Assembly (NCBI RefSeq): GCF_003096675.1
Contig: NZ_QEKW01000005.1
Location: 284,752-348,751, forward strand
Direction of reading: 5' to 3'
DNA: 64,000 bases
Source of the DNA: Actinomycetospora cinnamomea
GTDB lineage: Bacteria > Actinomycetota > Actinomycetes > Mycobacteriales > Pseudonocardiaceae
The notes under the pieces were generated by a model. That model was not told the DNA's origin. It did not search any database and saw only the letters and a list, made by a program, of their open reading frames with translations. Positions 56,488 to 64,000 of the stretch are shown here, in pieces (the first letter of the stretch is position 1; each line of letters begins with the position of its first letter). A program made the position numbers and the translations under genes.

Positions 56488-57698
56488 CAGCGCGCGTTCC
56501 GCCGGAGGAAGCGGGATCGGCGGAGGGACGTGACCCGACGCCAGGCCGAGCGCAGCAGGCGGCTCTCGTCCAGGCTCCGGCGGAGGAGGTAGTAGGCCGC
56601 CGGCGGCATGTGGGCCAGGAACGGGGAGCGGCGCCACCGGTGGAGCTCGGCGAAGCGACGTGCGTCACCGGGCATGTAGCGCGCGACGTCCTCCAACCAC
56701 CGTGCGCTGTAGGACGCCTCCCGTTGCGCGAGACGCACGGCGGCCCGTCTGGTCGCCCCGTACTCCTCCAGCGCGTCCGACAGGTCGGTGTGCCGGTCCA
56801 CCGCGTCGGCGAGCCCGATCGCGTCGTCCAGCGCGAGCAACGTGCCGGACCCGATCGAGAAGTGGGTGGTGTGCGCGGCGTCGCCCATCAGCGCGACGTT
56901 GCCCACGTGCCACCGGTCGCAGCGCACCGTGCGGAAGTTCAGCCACGGCATGACCCCCTCGTCGCGCACCTGGACGAGCAGCGGGTGACCTTCGAGCAGC
57001 TCCGCGAACGCGTCCTCGAGGAGCTTGAGGGTCTCGTCCACCCCGAGCGAGTCCAGCCCGAGTCCCCGCCAGGTCTCCGGCGAGCACTCGACGATGAAGG
57101 TGCTGCGCTCCTCGCCGTAGCCGTACGCGTGGCACCACAGCCACCCCGCGGGGGTCTCGACGAAGGAGAACGTGAACCGGTGGAAGACCTTCGTCGTCCC
57201 GAGCCAGATGTACCGGTTGCGGCCGGTCGTGACCTCCGCGCCGAGTTCCGCGGCGTGCTGCTGGCGGAACCGGCTCTGCAGCCCGTCGGACGCCACGACG
57301 AGGTCGACCTGGCCGGCGAGCACCGAGGGGTCGATCTCGCAGTCGTTCTCGACGCGGACACCGAGCTCGCGGGCGCGGTCGGCCAGGATGTCGATGAGGC
57401 GCTGGCGTCCGATGCAGTAGCCGTCGCCGGCGTCCCCGCCACGTTCGACGGCGCCGCGCCCCTGGCGACCCACCAGCTCCCCGCTCCACACGAACGCGTC
57501 CGCGGCCAGCCGCTCCGCGGTGGGCGGATCCTGCGTCGCGAACGGGGCCAGCAGCTCGGAGGAGCCCACACCCCAGCCATAGGTGACCCCGGCCGGGTTG
57601 CGCTCGTACACGGTGATCTCGTGCCGGTCGTCCCGTCGTGCCATCTGCACCGCGAAGTACAGGCCGGCGGGTCCGCCACCGACGCAGGCGATCTTCAC
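56487..57698 (-). CDS. FAD-dependent monooxygenase, aromatic-acyl-CoA hydroxylase-like
   Basis: A class A flavin monooxygenase of 403 residues: FAD-binding GGGPAG (7-12), the DG motif (VASDGLQS, about 135-142) and the second FAD motif GDAAH (272-276) with TTHFSIGSGTLLALDDAIGL. This last segment and the start KIACVGGGPAGLYFAVQMAR resemble salicylyl-CoA/anthraniloyl-CoA hydroxylases. The substrate is not known. GTG start overlaps the acyltransferase stop by four bases, suggesting that the two act in one pathway. Confidence 0.82.
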   Translation of the reverse strand: MKIACVGGGPAGLYFAVQMARRDDRHEITVYERNPAGVTYGWGVGSSELLAPFATQDPPTAERLAADAFVWSGELVGRQGRGAVERGGDAGDGYCIGRQRLIDILADRARELGVRVENDCEIDPSVLAGQVDLVVASDGLQSRFRQQHAAELGAEVTTGRNRYIWLGTTKVFHRFTFSFVETPAGWLWCHAYGYGEERSTFIVECSPETWRGLGLDSLGVDETLKLLEDAFAELLEGHPLLVQVRDEGVMPWLNFRTVRCDRWHVGNVALMGDAAHTTHFSIGSGTLLALDDAIGLADAVDRHTDLSDALEEYGATRRAAVRLAQREASYSARWLEDVARYMPGDARRFAELHRWRRSPFLAHMPPAAYYLLRRSLDESRLLRSAWRRVTSLRRSRFLRRNAR

Positions 57699-59062
57699 GA
57701 GCCCTCCGCGACGGCCTCGGGGACGGTGTGCGGGACGGTCTTCCGGTCACCCCACCGCGGCAGCGCCCGTCGCCACTCCCGGAGGCGGTCGCGCAGCGGG
57801 GAGGACCGCAGCCGCTCGACGAGCGCGAAGAGCGGAGGGAAGAGGTACGGCACGGCACTCCTGCCGACGCGGCCGACGGGGACGACGAGCGTACAGACCG
57901 TCGAACGGTCGCCGAACACGCCGCCGGCCGCCGCTCCCGGGTCGGAGCACGTGTCCAGCCACTGGAGGTCCTGCGCGGCGTGGAACCACGCCACGACGTC
58001 CGTGTCGAGCAGCGCGCCGGGTGAACAGCGGGCGTGCTCCTCGTCGTAGGCCTTCTTGAAGCCGAAGAGCCCGGCCCCGGCGGAGAGGGCGACGGTCTGC
58101 GCGAACACCTGGTCGCCGGCCTCGAGGCTGAGGAACACGAGCCGGTCGTCGTCGGCGAAGGCGGTGACGACCTCGCGGAAGAACGCGGCCGCGTCCGGCC
58201 GCGAGAGCATGTCCGTCCCGCTGCGTCCCTTCCAGCCGCGGCTCTCGAGGTCGAGGAACTGCTCCACCGCGGACCCGACGTCGTCGCCGGCACGGTCCAC
58301 GGTGAGCAGCGGCTCGGCGCAGCCGCGCGACAGGAGACGGCGACGGCGGGCGAGGTTCGCCCTGTTCTTGCTGGTGACCCACTCCGTCATGTAGCTCGGC
58401 TCGGGCCGGCGGAAGACGTACGGGCGGTCGCCGACGGAGGCGCTGACGACGGAGGTCGACCAGCGGTCCGCGGCGATGCGTGCCGCCGACGCCACCGGAC
58501 CGTCGTGGCCCGTGCGCGGCAGCTCGATCCAGGGCGTCCGCCAGGCGCGGCCTCCCCGCATGATCTCCTCCCAGACGCGCACGAGATCCGCGCCGGCGCG
58601 CATCAGGGGGACGCCGAGGAAGCAGTAGGGATGGACCCACGCGCCCCGCCCGGACACGCTGCGGCGGCCCAGCGGACGCACGCGGGCGAGCGGCACGAGG
58701 AACACCAGCCGCTCGTCCTGCTCGGCCACCAGCAGCTGCACCGTGAGGCCGCGCGCGAGGTGGCGGGCCGCCGGGATCACGAACTGCGGGGCGAAGAACG
58801 GGTTGGGTTCGACCGCCGCCTGCTCGAGGTCCTTCCACCGCTCGAGGAACCGGCGGTCCCGGCTCGCCTCGTCGATCGTCACGGCCCGACAGGTGATCGG
58901 GGACGGACGACGCGCCGGCGACCCGGGGCCCCGGCGGGGGCGCACGGGCGAGAACGCACCGGTGCGCCGTTCGCTGCCCGTCCTGCTGTCCGGCTCGGCG
59001 GACGAGCGGATCGGACGCCCGATGACGGCCGCTTCCCCCATGGTGACTGACCCCCCACTCAT
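57695..59062 (-). CDS. BioF2/CelD-like acyltransferase (GNAT fold)
   Basis: The C-terminal half (about 225-390) looks like the BioF2-like acetyltransferase domain: [30 protein letters not shown], and FLSLEAGDQVFAQTVALSAG with FGFKKAYDEEHARCSPGALL. Such proteins transfer acyl or amino-acyl groups in polysaccharide or secondary metabolism. The first 60 residues are basic and low-complexity; an ATG at 59041 behind GGGGGG is an alternative start. It forms a two-gene unit with the monooxygenase and is inserted between eccD and eccC. Confidence 0.75.
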   Translation of the reverse strand: MSGGSVTMGEAAVIGRPIRSSAEPDSRTGSERRTGAFSPVRPRRGPGSPARRPSPITCRAVTIDEASRDRRFLERWKDLEQAAVEPNPFFAPQFVIPAARHLARGLTVQLLVAEQDERLVFLVPLARVRPLGRRSVSGRGAWVHPYCFLGVPLMRAGADLVRVWEEIMRGGRAWRTPWIELPRTGHDGPVASAARIAADRWSTSVVSASVGDRPYVFRRPEPSYMTEWVTSKNRANLARRRRLLSRGCAEPLLTVDRAGDDVGSAVEQFLDLESRGWKGRSGTDMLSRPDAAAFFREVVTAFADDDRLVFLSLEAGDQVFAQTVALSAGAGLFGFKKAYDEEHARCSPGALLDTDVVAWFHAAQDLQWLDTCSDPGAAAGGVFGDRSTVCTLVVPVGRVGRSAVPYLFPPLFALVERLRSSPLRDRLREWRRALPRWGDRKTVPHTVPEAVAEGS

Positions 59063-59242
59063 GACCCTGTGGTCGGCTGTCTTTCGGTCCTCGGGGCCGA
59101 ATCGTTACCAGTTCGGTGACCCGGTTCCGAGCTTTTCGGTGCGCGCGCCAGGTGCGAGGTCCGCCGGGTCGGCGGTGAACGCCCACCGGTGGCGGCCGGT
59201 CGTCGGTTCCGCGAGAAGGGCCCGGCGCGCGCCGCGGCTCCC

Positions 59243-59248
59243 TAGGAT
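59243..59248 (+). promoter_or_regulatory. Possible eccC promoter -10 element
   Basis: TAGGAT at 59243-59248 lies 50 bases before eccC in the 236-bp divergent gap with the acyltransferase gene. No good -35 is visible. Confidence 0.3.
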
Positions 59249-59298
59249 GGTCGAACCGTCGAGCGGAGTGCTGCGATCGGAGGAACGGGGGAGGGCCG

Positions 59299-61068
59299 GT
59301 GGGCACACGGGTCTTCCGACGCGCCGCGCGCCTGCCGCCTCCCGCGGTGCCCACGGGCGAGGTCCACCTCGAGGCCCCGCCGGAGATTCCCCGCCTCGTG
59401 CCCACCTCGCCGCTGCTGCGCCTGCTGCCGCTGCTCATGGTGGTCGGGTCGCTGGGGTTCATCGTCGTCATCGGCGTCGACAACCCGACGTCCTGGCTCT
59501 TCGGCGGCATGTTCGCCCTGTCGACGCTGGGGATGGTGGCCGGCGGGGCCACTCGCGGCGGGGGCCAGCGCCGGGCGGAGGCCGACGAGGACCGCAAGGA
59601 CTACCTGCGCTACCTCGCCCAGATGCGGCGGCGGGCCCGCGACACGGCCGCGGACCAGCGGCGCGCGCTGGAGTGGACCCACCCCGACCCGGCCGCGCTC
59701 GTGGGGCTCGCCCGCGGACCACGCATGTGGGAGCGCCGCCCGGCGGACCCCGACTTCGCCCACGTGCGCGTCGGCCGCGGCTCGCAGCGGCTCGCGACCG
59801 CGCTCGTGCCGCCGCAGACCGGGCCGGTCGACGAGCTCGAGCCCGTGTCGACGGTGGCGCTGCGCCGCTTCGTGCGCACCCACTCGATCGTGCCGGACCT
59901 GCCCACCGCGGTGTCCCTGCGCGCCTTCGCCTCGGTCGCCGTCACCGGGGCCGACGCCGCGACGCGCCGGGGACTCGTGCGGGCGCTCGTCGCGCAGATG
60001 GTCACCTTCCACAGCCCCGACGACCTCGTCGTCGCCGTCGCCGCGACGGGACCGGCGCGCGCGGAGTGGGAGTGGGTGAAGTGGCTGCCGCACGCCGCGC
60101 ACCCGCGCCTGGCCGACGGCGCCGGCCCGGTGCGGATGGTGACGTCCTCGCTGGCGGCGGTGGAGGCGTGGCTGGCCCCCGAGCTCGCCGGGCGGGGCCG
60201 GTTCGCCCGGGGCGCCGCCCCGGTGGCCGACGCGGCGCACGTGGTCGTGGTGCTGGAGGACGCCGAGGTCACCCGTGCCGAGCAGATCGTGCTCTCCGAG
60301 GGCCTGGCCGGGGTCACGCTGATCGACCTGTCCGACGCGGTCGGCACGCTCACGGGGCGTCGCGGGCTGGGGCTCGTGCTCGACGCCGAGGGCCCGCGCG
60401 TCGGCGCGCTGGGACAGCAGGGCGTCGAGTGGTTCGGGCGCCCGGACAGCCTCGGCGCGGCCGAGGCCGAGGCCCTCGCGCGGCGGCTGGCGCCGTGCCG
60501 CACGCCGGCCGTCGTCGGCGGCGTGGAGGAGGAGCCGCTGCTCACCAGCCCCGGCATCCTCGAGCTGCTCGGGGTCGACGGTGAGCCCGACACCTTCGAC
60601 GTCACCGCCGCCTGGCGTCCCCGCCCCGTGCGCGACCGGCTGCGCGTGCCCTTCGGCGTCTCGGCCGACGGCGAGCCGGTGGAGCTCGACATCAAGGAGG
60701 CGGCGCAGGAGGGCATGGGCCCGCACGGGCTGTGCGTCGGGGCCACCGGGTCGGGCAAGTCGGAGCTGCTCCGTACGCTCGTGCTGGGCCTGATCACGAC
60801 GCACTCGTCCGAGGTGCTGAACCTCGTGCTCGTCGACTTCAAGGGCGGCGCGACGTTCGCCGGACCGAACGTGGATGAACGCCGCATGTGCGATGACGTC
60901 GCCCCGGGCCGGCGGGCGTGCTTTCGCGCCGGACCAACCAGAGACTGCCAGGGCCACGGCCCCAGAGTGACCCGCGCCCTCGGTGCGCTCGTGGGTCGAG
61001 GCCTGCGTTGCGGCGATCGGGGAACGAGCGCGATGCCATCATGCGCCGGAACAGTCACAGAACGTTAG
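59299..61068 (+). pseudogene. eccC: Type VII secretion ATPase EccC, 3'-truncated
   Basis: EccC is the FtsK/SpoIIIE-family motor of ESX systems, normally about 1200-1350 residues with three ATPase domains. This frame keeps the N-terminus, two membrane spans (about 34-77) and the first ATPase domain to Walker A GATGSGKS (481-488) and Walker B LVLVDFKGG (D513). Family resemblance ends at about residue 522 (60864); a further 67 unrelated codons run to a stop at 61068. ATPase domains 2 and 3 are missing. The start is GTG after GGGGGAGGG. The break lies about 230 bp before the IS1182-type element. Confidence 0.85.
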
Positions 61069-61095
61069 AAGGCAAGAACCTTCATGTCTGTCCTT
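60865..61095. other. Unassigned DNA between the eccC break and the IS
   Basis: This 231-bp stretch resembles neither eccC nor the IS. It holds no convincing gene. A small inverted repeat (gaagg 61068-61072/ccttc 61079-61083) lies near its end. It may be residue of an earlier insertion or the far side of a rearrangement. Confidence 0.4.
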
Positions 61096-61099
61096 CTAG

Positions 61100-62921
61100 G
61101 AGACCGCTGAACAAAGCGGAGTGTCGGAGCGGGCGGCTGGGGCCAGAGTTGGGATCCTTGGTGGGTGCAGGGTCGCTCTGATGATCAGCGTGAGTTGCTG
61201 GATGTGGAGTCGGTCGCCGGGCATCTGTTGAAGCCGGGCAGTGTGTTCGCGTTCCTGGCCGCCCACCGGGCCCGGTTGTTCCCGCCGGAGCTGTTCGCCG
61301 ATCTGTTCCCCAGTGGTCGGGGCCGCCCGAGCGTGCCGCCGGAGGTGGTGGCCACGGTGCTGGTCCTCCAAGCGCTGCACGGGCTGTCGGACCGCGAGGC
61401 GGTCGAGGCGCTCACGTTCGATCTGCGGTGGAAGGCCGCCTGCGGGCTGGCGATCACCGACACCGCGTTCGACTCCTCGACGTTGACCTACTGGCGCCGG
61501 CGGCTGGCCGCCTCGCAGCGCCCGAACCGCATCTTCGAGGTGGTCTCGGCGGTGATCGCCGAGACCGGGGCGGTGGCGGGGAAAACCCGCCGGGCGCTGG
61601 ACTCGACGATCCTGGATGACGCGGTGGCCCGCCAGGACACCGTCACCCAGCTGATCGCCGCGATCCGCCGGGTCGCCCGCGAGGTCGGCGACGGCGCCGA
61701 CGTCGTCAGCGCTGCTGCGACGAGCGGGCACGACTATGCGCGGCCGGGCAAGCCGCAGATCGCCTGGGACGACCCGCAGGCCCGTGACGAGCTGGTCTCG
61801 GCGCTGGTGGGCGATGCGCTGGCGGCGCTCGCCGAGCTCGAGACCCGCTATCCCGGCAGCGCCGGGCTCGACGAGAAGGCCACGCAGGCGGTGGCGTTGT
61901 TGGCGCTGGTGGCCGGGCAGGACGTCGAGCCCGCGGAGGGCTCGGATGGCAGCGACGGGCGCTGGCGGATCGCGCGGCGCACCGCGCCGGACCGGGTGAT
62001 CTCGACGGTCGACCCCGACACCCGCCATGCCCACAAGTCCCGCGAGCGCCGCCAGGACGGGTTCAAGGCCCACGTGGTGGTCGAACCCGACACCGGCCTG
62101 ATCACCGCAACCGGGCTGACCAAGGCCACCGGCCCGGACAACAGCGACGCCACCGTCGGCATCGCCCTGCTCGCCAGGGACTCGAGCATCGACTCTGCCG
62201 CCGGCGAGCCGGTCGAGGTGCTGGCCGACTCGGCCTATGGCAGTGGCGACGGGCTCGCCGCGCTCGAGGCTGCCGGGCACCGCGCGGTGATCAAGCCGTG
62301 GCCGCTACGGCCCGCGATCCCCGGCGGGTTCACCCTCGACGACTTCACCTACGACCCGGCCAGCAACACCGTGAGCTGCCCGAACGGGCACACCCGCCCC
62401 GTCACGCGAACCGGGAAGGTGAGCTTCAAGAGCCTCTGCCGAGGCTGCCCGCTACGCGAGCGCTGCACCACCGCCACCGACGGACGCAGCCTGACCCTGG
62501 GGCCCCACCACGCGCTGCAGCGCGCCCACCGGGTCCAGGCGACCAGTCCCGGGCACGTCGAGAGCTACCGGCGGCACCGGCCCATGGTGGAGCGCTGCAT
62601 CGCCTGGCTGACCCGCGGCAACCGCCGCGTCCCGCACCGCGGCGTGATCAAGAACAACGCCTGGCTGCACACCCGCGTCGCCGCACTCAACCTGCGACGG
62701 ATGCTCGCGCTCGGACTGCACCTCGACCACGGCCGCTGGACCCTCGCCGCGATCTAGCAAGACCCCCGAGCGCCCCGGCTGCGGCCTCGACAGCACACCA
62801 CCCACGCGCCACGATCAGCCCCGGGCGGGGCGACCTCTCGTCGCACCCACGGGTGCTGACCTCACCGCAGCTCGACTGCCGCGAGGCGCCCCGCCCCCAC
62901 CCCCTGTTCTTCAGCGGTCTC
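61100..62921 (+). mobile_element. Complete IS1182-family insertion sequence
   Basis: The 1822-bp element has terminal inverted repeats starting GAGACCGCTGAA at both ends (15 bp with one mismatch: 61100-61114 and 62907-62921) and is flanked by CTAG on each side (61096-61099 and 62922-62925). A CTAG target duplication is characteristic of IS1182-type elements. It contains one intact transposase gene, so it may still be active. Confidence 0.85.
61165..62757 (+). CDS. IS1182-family transposase
   Basis: The 530-residue transposase has the N-terminal DUF772-type domain (about 40-110, LFADLFPSGRGRPSVPPEVV; LHGLSDREAVEALTFDLRWK) and a DDE domain with D146 (ALDSTILDD), D355 (VLADSAYG) and E476 (RPMVERCIAWL). 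A cysteine cluster (C405, C425, C428, C434) lies between the last two, as usual in this family. No frameshift is seen. The start is GTG. All catalytic residues are present. Confidence 0.92.
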   Translation: MQGRSDDQRELLDVESVAGHLLKPGSVFAFLAAHRARLFPPELFADLFPSGRGRPSVPPEVVATVLVLQALHGLSDREAVEALTFDLRWKAACGLAITDTAFDSSTLTYWRRRLAASQRPNRIFEVVSAVIAETGAVAGKTRRALDSTILDDAVARQDTVTQLIAAIRRVAREVGDGADVVSAAATSGHDYARPGKPQIAWDDPQARDELVSALVGDALAALAELETRYPGSAGLDEKATQAVALLALVAGQDVEPAEGSDGSDGRWRIARRTAPDRVISTVDPDTRHAHKSRERRQDGFKAHVVVEPDTGLITATGLTKATGPDNSDATVGIALLARDSSIDSAAGEPVEVLADSAYGSGDGLAALEAAGHRAVIKPWPLRPAIPGGFTLDDFTYDPASNTVSCPNGHTRPVTRTGKVSFKSLCRGCPLRERCTTATDGRSLTLGPHHALQRAHRVQATSPGHVESYRRHRPMVERCIAWLTRGNRRVPHRGVIKNNAWLHTRVAALNLRRMLALGLHLDHGRWTLAAI

Positions 62922-62925
62922 CTAG

Positions 62926-63336
62926 GCCGATAGCGTCAGAACGACGACAGACGCTGCGATGAGTGTCACAGTCGAACCTGAATTCTAAGGACGGGGCCGG
63001 AGCCGGAGCCGGTCGACACTGCTCGCGCGGTGCGGCGACGCCGGTCCTCGATCTGAGGGACCGACGATGACGCAGCCCACCAGCCGGCGGGGTCACGGCG
63101 AATCTCCCCTAACGACGAGTGATGTCGGCCGCGTATCCGCTGTCGACCGTGAGGTCTTCCGGCGAGTGATAGTTCGGGTTGGGATCGAGGGCGGGCGAGG
63201 CGGGGCCGGGACCGGGCGGGCTCACCGGGCCAACCACCGTCCACGCGCGGCCCATAACCGTCCCTCGGGACGCACTTCCCCCCCCCCGACCGGAGCCCCC
63301 TGACCAGCCCAACTACGACATGCCTGGTCGGGCTGG
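62926..63336. other. Non-coding or decayed region right of the IS
   Basis: About 410 bases without a credible intact gene. An inverted repeat AGCGTC/GACGCT (62932-62937/62950-62955) adjoins the IS. On the minus strand a frame ending at 63109 closes with NPNYHSPEDLTVDSGYAADI, which faintly recalls the C-terminus of M28-type aminopeptidases, but the frame upstream is low-complexity. It is at best a remnant. Confidence 0.35.
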
Positions 63337-63362
63337 GGCGTAGCCCCGGTTAGCCCTACGCC
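63337..63362 (-). terminator. Terminator of the CARDB-like gene
   Basis: ggcgtag (63337-63343) and ctacgcc (63356-63362) form a seven-bp stem with a twelve-base loop, directly after the minus-strand stop codon at 63366. Confidence 0.45.
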
Positions 63363-63365
63363 GTA

Positions 63366-63824
63366 CTAATCCACGCAAACGTTGACGTAGCCCTTGTTGT
63401 TGTACTCGACTGACTCAGAGACATGGTTGTCAGCGTCCACGAGAAACTCGACATCGTGGCAGCCCCGGTTGAACGACCAAGAGAACTGGCTGTTCCCGTC
63501 CACCACACGGGTGCCCGCTGGGACTCCGTTGTGGCTTCCGTACGCGCCAACCTCTGCGCCATCGACGAGCCACTTGATGTTGAAGACGCCAGTCCAAGCG
63601 TCTCCGAGATTGCTGACACCTGAGTCGAAATAGATGGCGTTCCCGACGCGGAGGGAACTTCCATCAAATGTAATGCGCGTGGGCGTTAGATCAGGACCAA
63701 CGGCAGCGTCGGCCGTAACCACCGGTACGACAAGAAGACCAACGACCATGGCTGTTGCCGCAAGGATGCGCTGAAGCGAACGATAGATCCTTGAAGGTCT
63801 CTTGGCCCGTCCCGGCATGCTCAT
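63366..63824 (-). CDS. Secreted CARDB-like domain protein
   Basis: The 152-residue product has a Sec signal peptide (basic RAKRPSRIYRS, hydrophobic ILAATAMVVGLLVVPVV, likely cleavage after TADA) and one immunoglobulin-like domain reminiscent of CARDB: PDLTPTRITFDG, FNIKWLVDGAEVGAY, FLVDADNHVSESVEYNNKGY. Such domains are found in secreted adhesive or enzyme-associated proteins. The ATG at 63824 follows AAAGGAGAG. Its lower GC and less biased codons than its neighbours, and its place between two IS elements, suggest horizontal acquisition. Confidence 0.75.
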   Translation of the reverse strand: MSMPGRAKRPSRIYRSLQRILAATAMVVGLLVVPVVTADAAVGPDLTPTRITFDGSSLRVGNAIYFDSGVSNLGDAWTGVFNIKWLVDGAEVGAYGSHNGVPAGTRVVDGNSQFSWSFNRGCHDVEFLVDADNHVSESVEYNNKGYVNVCVD

Positions 63825-63905
63825 GTCCGCTCTCCTTTCAGCGCACAGACGCCTCAAGCTAGCAACGACTCTCTGTGAGTCTTCCTGCCCGGAGTTCACT
63901 CAATA

Positions 63906-64000
63906 TGAGGTTGGCCCCCAGCGCCGGACACCGACGGTGTGGGGTCAGTGATCTTGACTGGGGCTGGTGTGGTGGGCTTCGTAGTCCAGCGGGCTGAGCA
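63906..64000 (-). mobile_element. End of an IS3-family element, running off the window
   Basis: The element end appears to start at TGAGGTTGGCCCCC (63906), a TG-ended terminal repeat of IS3 type, followed by the C-terminal codons of an OrfB transposase on the minus strand. Only 95 bases are inside the window, so completeness cannot be judged. Confidence 0.6.
63945..64000 (-). CDS. IS3-family transposase OrfB, C-terminal fragment at the window edge
   Basis: The last 18 codons read LSPLDYEAHHTSPSQDH followed by a stop at 63945-63947. The segment ending in SPLDYE is typical of the C-terminus of IS3-group OrfB integrases (the hypothetical STLGxxSPxxYE end). The rest lies beyond the right edge of the window. 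Confidence 0.65.
   Translation of the reverse strand, partial: LSPLDYEAHHTSPSQDH

Noticed and set aside
61096..61100. IS1182 insertion as the direct cause of eccC truncation
   Set aside because: Excision restores unrelated sequence on both sides; the homology break is 231 bp upstream.
63067..63303. 78-codon plus-strand frame right of the IS
   Set aside because: Low-complexity Arg/Gly/Pro content, rare-codon rich, no family resemblance and no good binding site.

Overview
The window is GC-rich actinobacterial chromosome, most likely from the order Pseudonocardiales (a Pseudonocardia- or Actinomycetospora-like organism). This is inferred from the very high GC, the many GTG and TTG starts with GTGA/ATGA overlaps, a complete mce lipid-transport operon, and a type VII secretion (ESX-4-like) locus beside truA. 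No rRNA, tRNA or CRISPR array was seen.

Layout: (1) 1-4205, secE-nusG-rplK-rplA-rplJ-rplL, the start of the secE-to-rpoBC ribosomal/transcription super-cluster, with an L10-type attenuating leader before rplJ. (2) 4594-18104, a thirteen-kilobase mce operon lying between rplL and rpoB: mceG (mkl) ATPase, two YrbE permeases, mceA to mceF and two Mce-associated membrane proteins. Nearly all junctions are 1-4 bp overlaps, so it looks like one transcription unit for a lipid importer. (3) 18512-31151, rpoB-rpoC, rpsL-rpsG-fusA-tuf. (4) 31592-49787, the S10, spc and alpha operons in canonical order (rpsJ to rpsQ; rplN to secY-adk-map; infA-rpmJ-rpsM-rpsK-rpsD-rpoA-rplQ), followed by truA. Unusual items here are a small translationally coupled frame between rpsN and rpsH, a DUF1707 membrane gene with an operator-like palindrome before infA, and long acidic or low-complexity tails on several ribosomal proteins.

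(5) 50656-59062, minus strand: an acyltransferase/FAD-monooxygenase pair, then eccD-mycP-eccE, an unrecognised 249-residue protein with a degenerate-ATPase look, and a small Rieske protein plus a VOC protein. (6) 59299-61068, divergent eccC that loses homology just after its Walker B aspartate. This matches the M. tuberculosis ESX-4 arrangement beside truA, but the 3' half of eccC and the expected esx, rplM and rpsI genes are not in the window.

(7) 61096-64000 is a recent mobile-element zone: a complete IS1182-family element with 15-bp terminal repeats and a CTAG duplication, a lower-GC gene for a secreted CARDB-like protein, and the end of an IS3-family element running off the window. The IS1182 copy sits about 230 bp downstream of the eccC break, so it is probably not what first broke the gene.

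Regulation visible in the sequence includes strong GC-rich hairpin terminators, a recurrent TAG-N-CT -10 element before rplJ, rpoB, tuf, secY and the DUF1707 gene, and three GGGGGC hairpins with alternative pairing before rplN, rpmJ and rpoA. A REP-like intergenic repeat occurs as tandem pairs at two loci.
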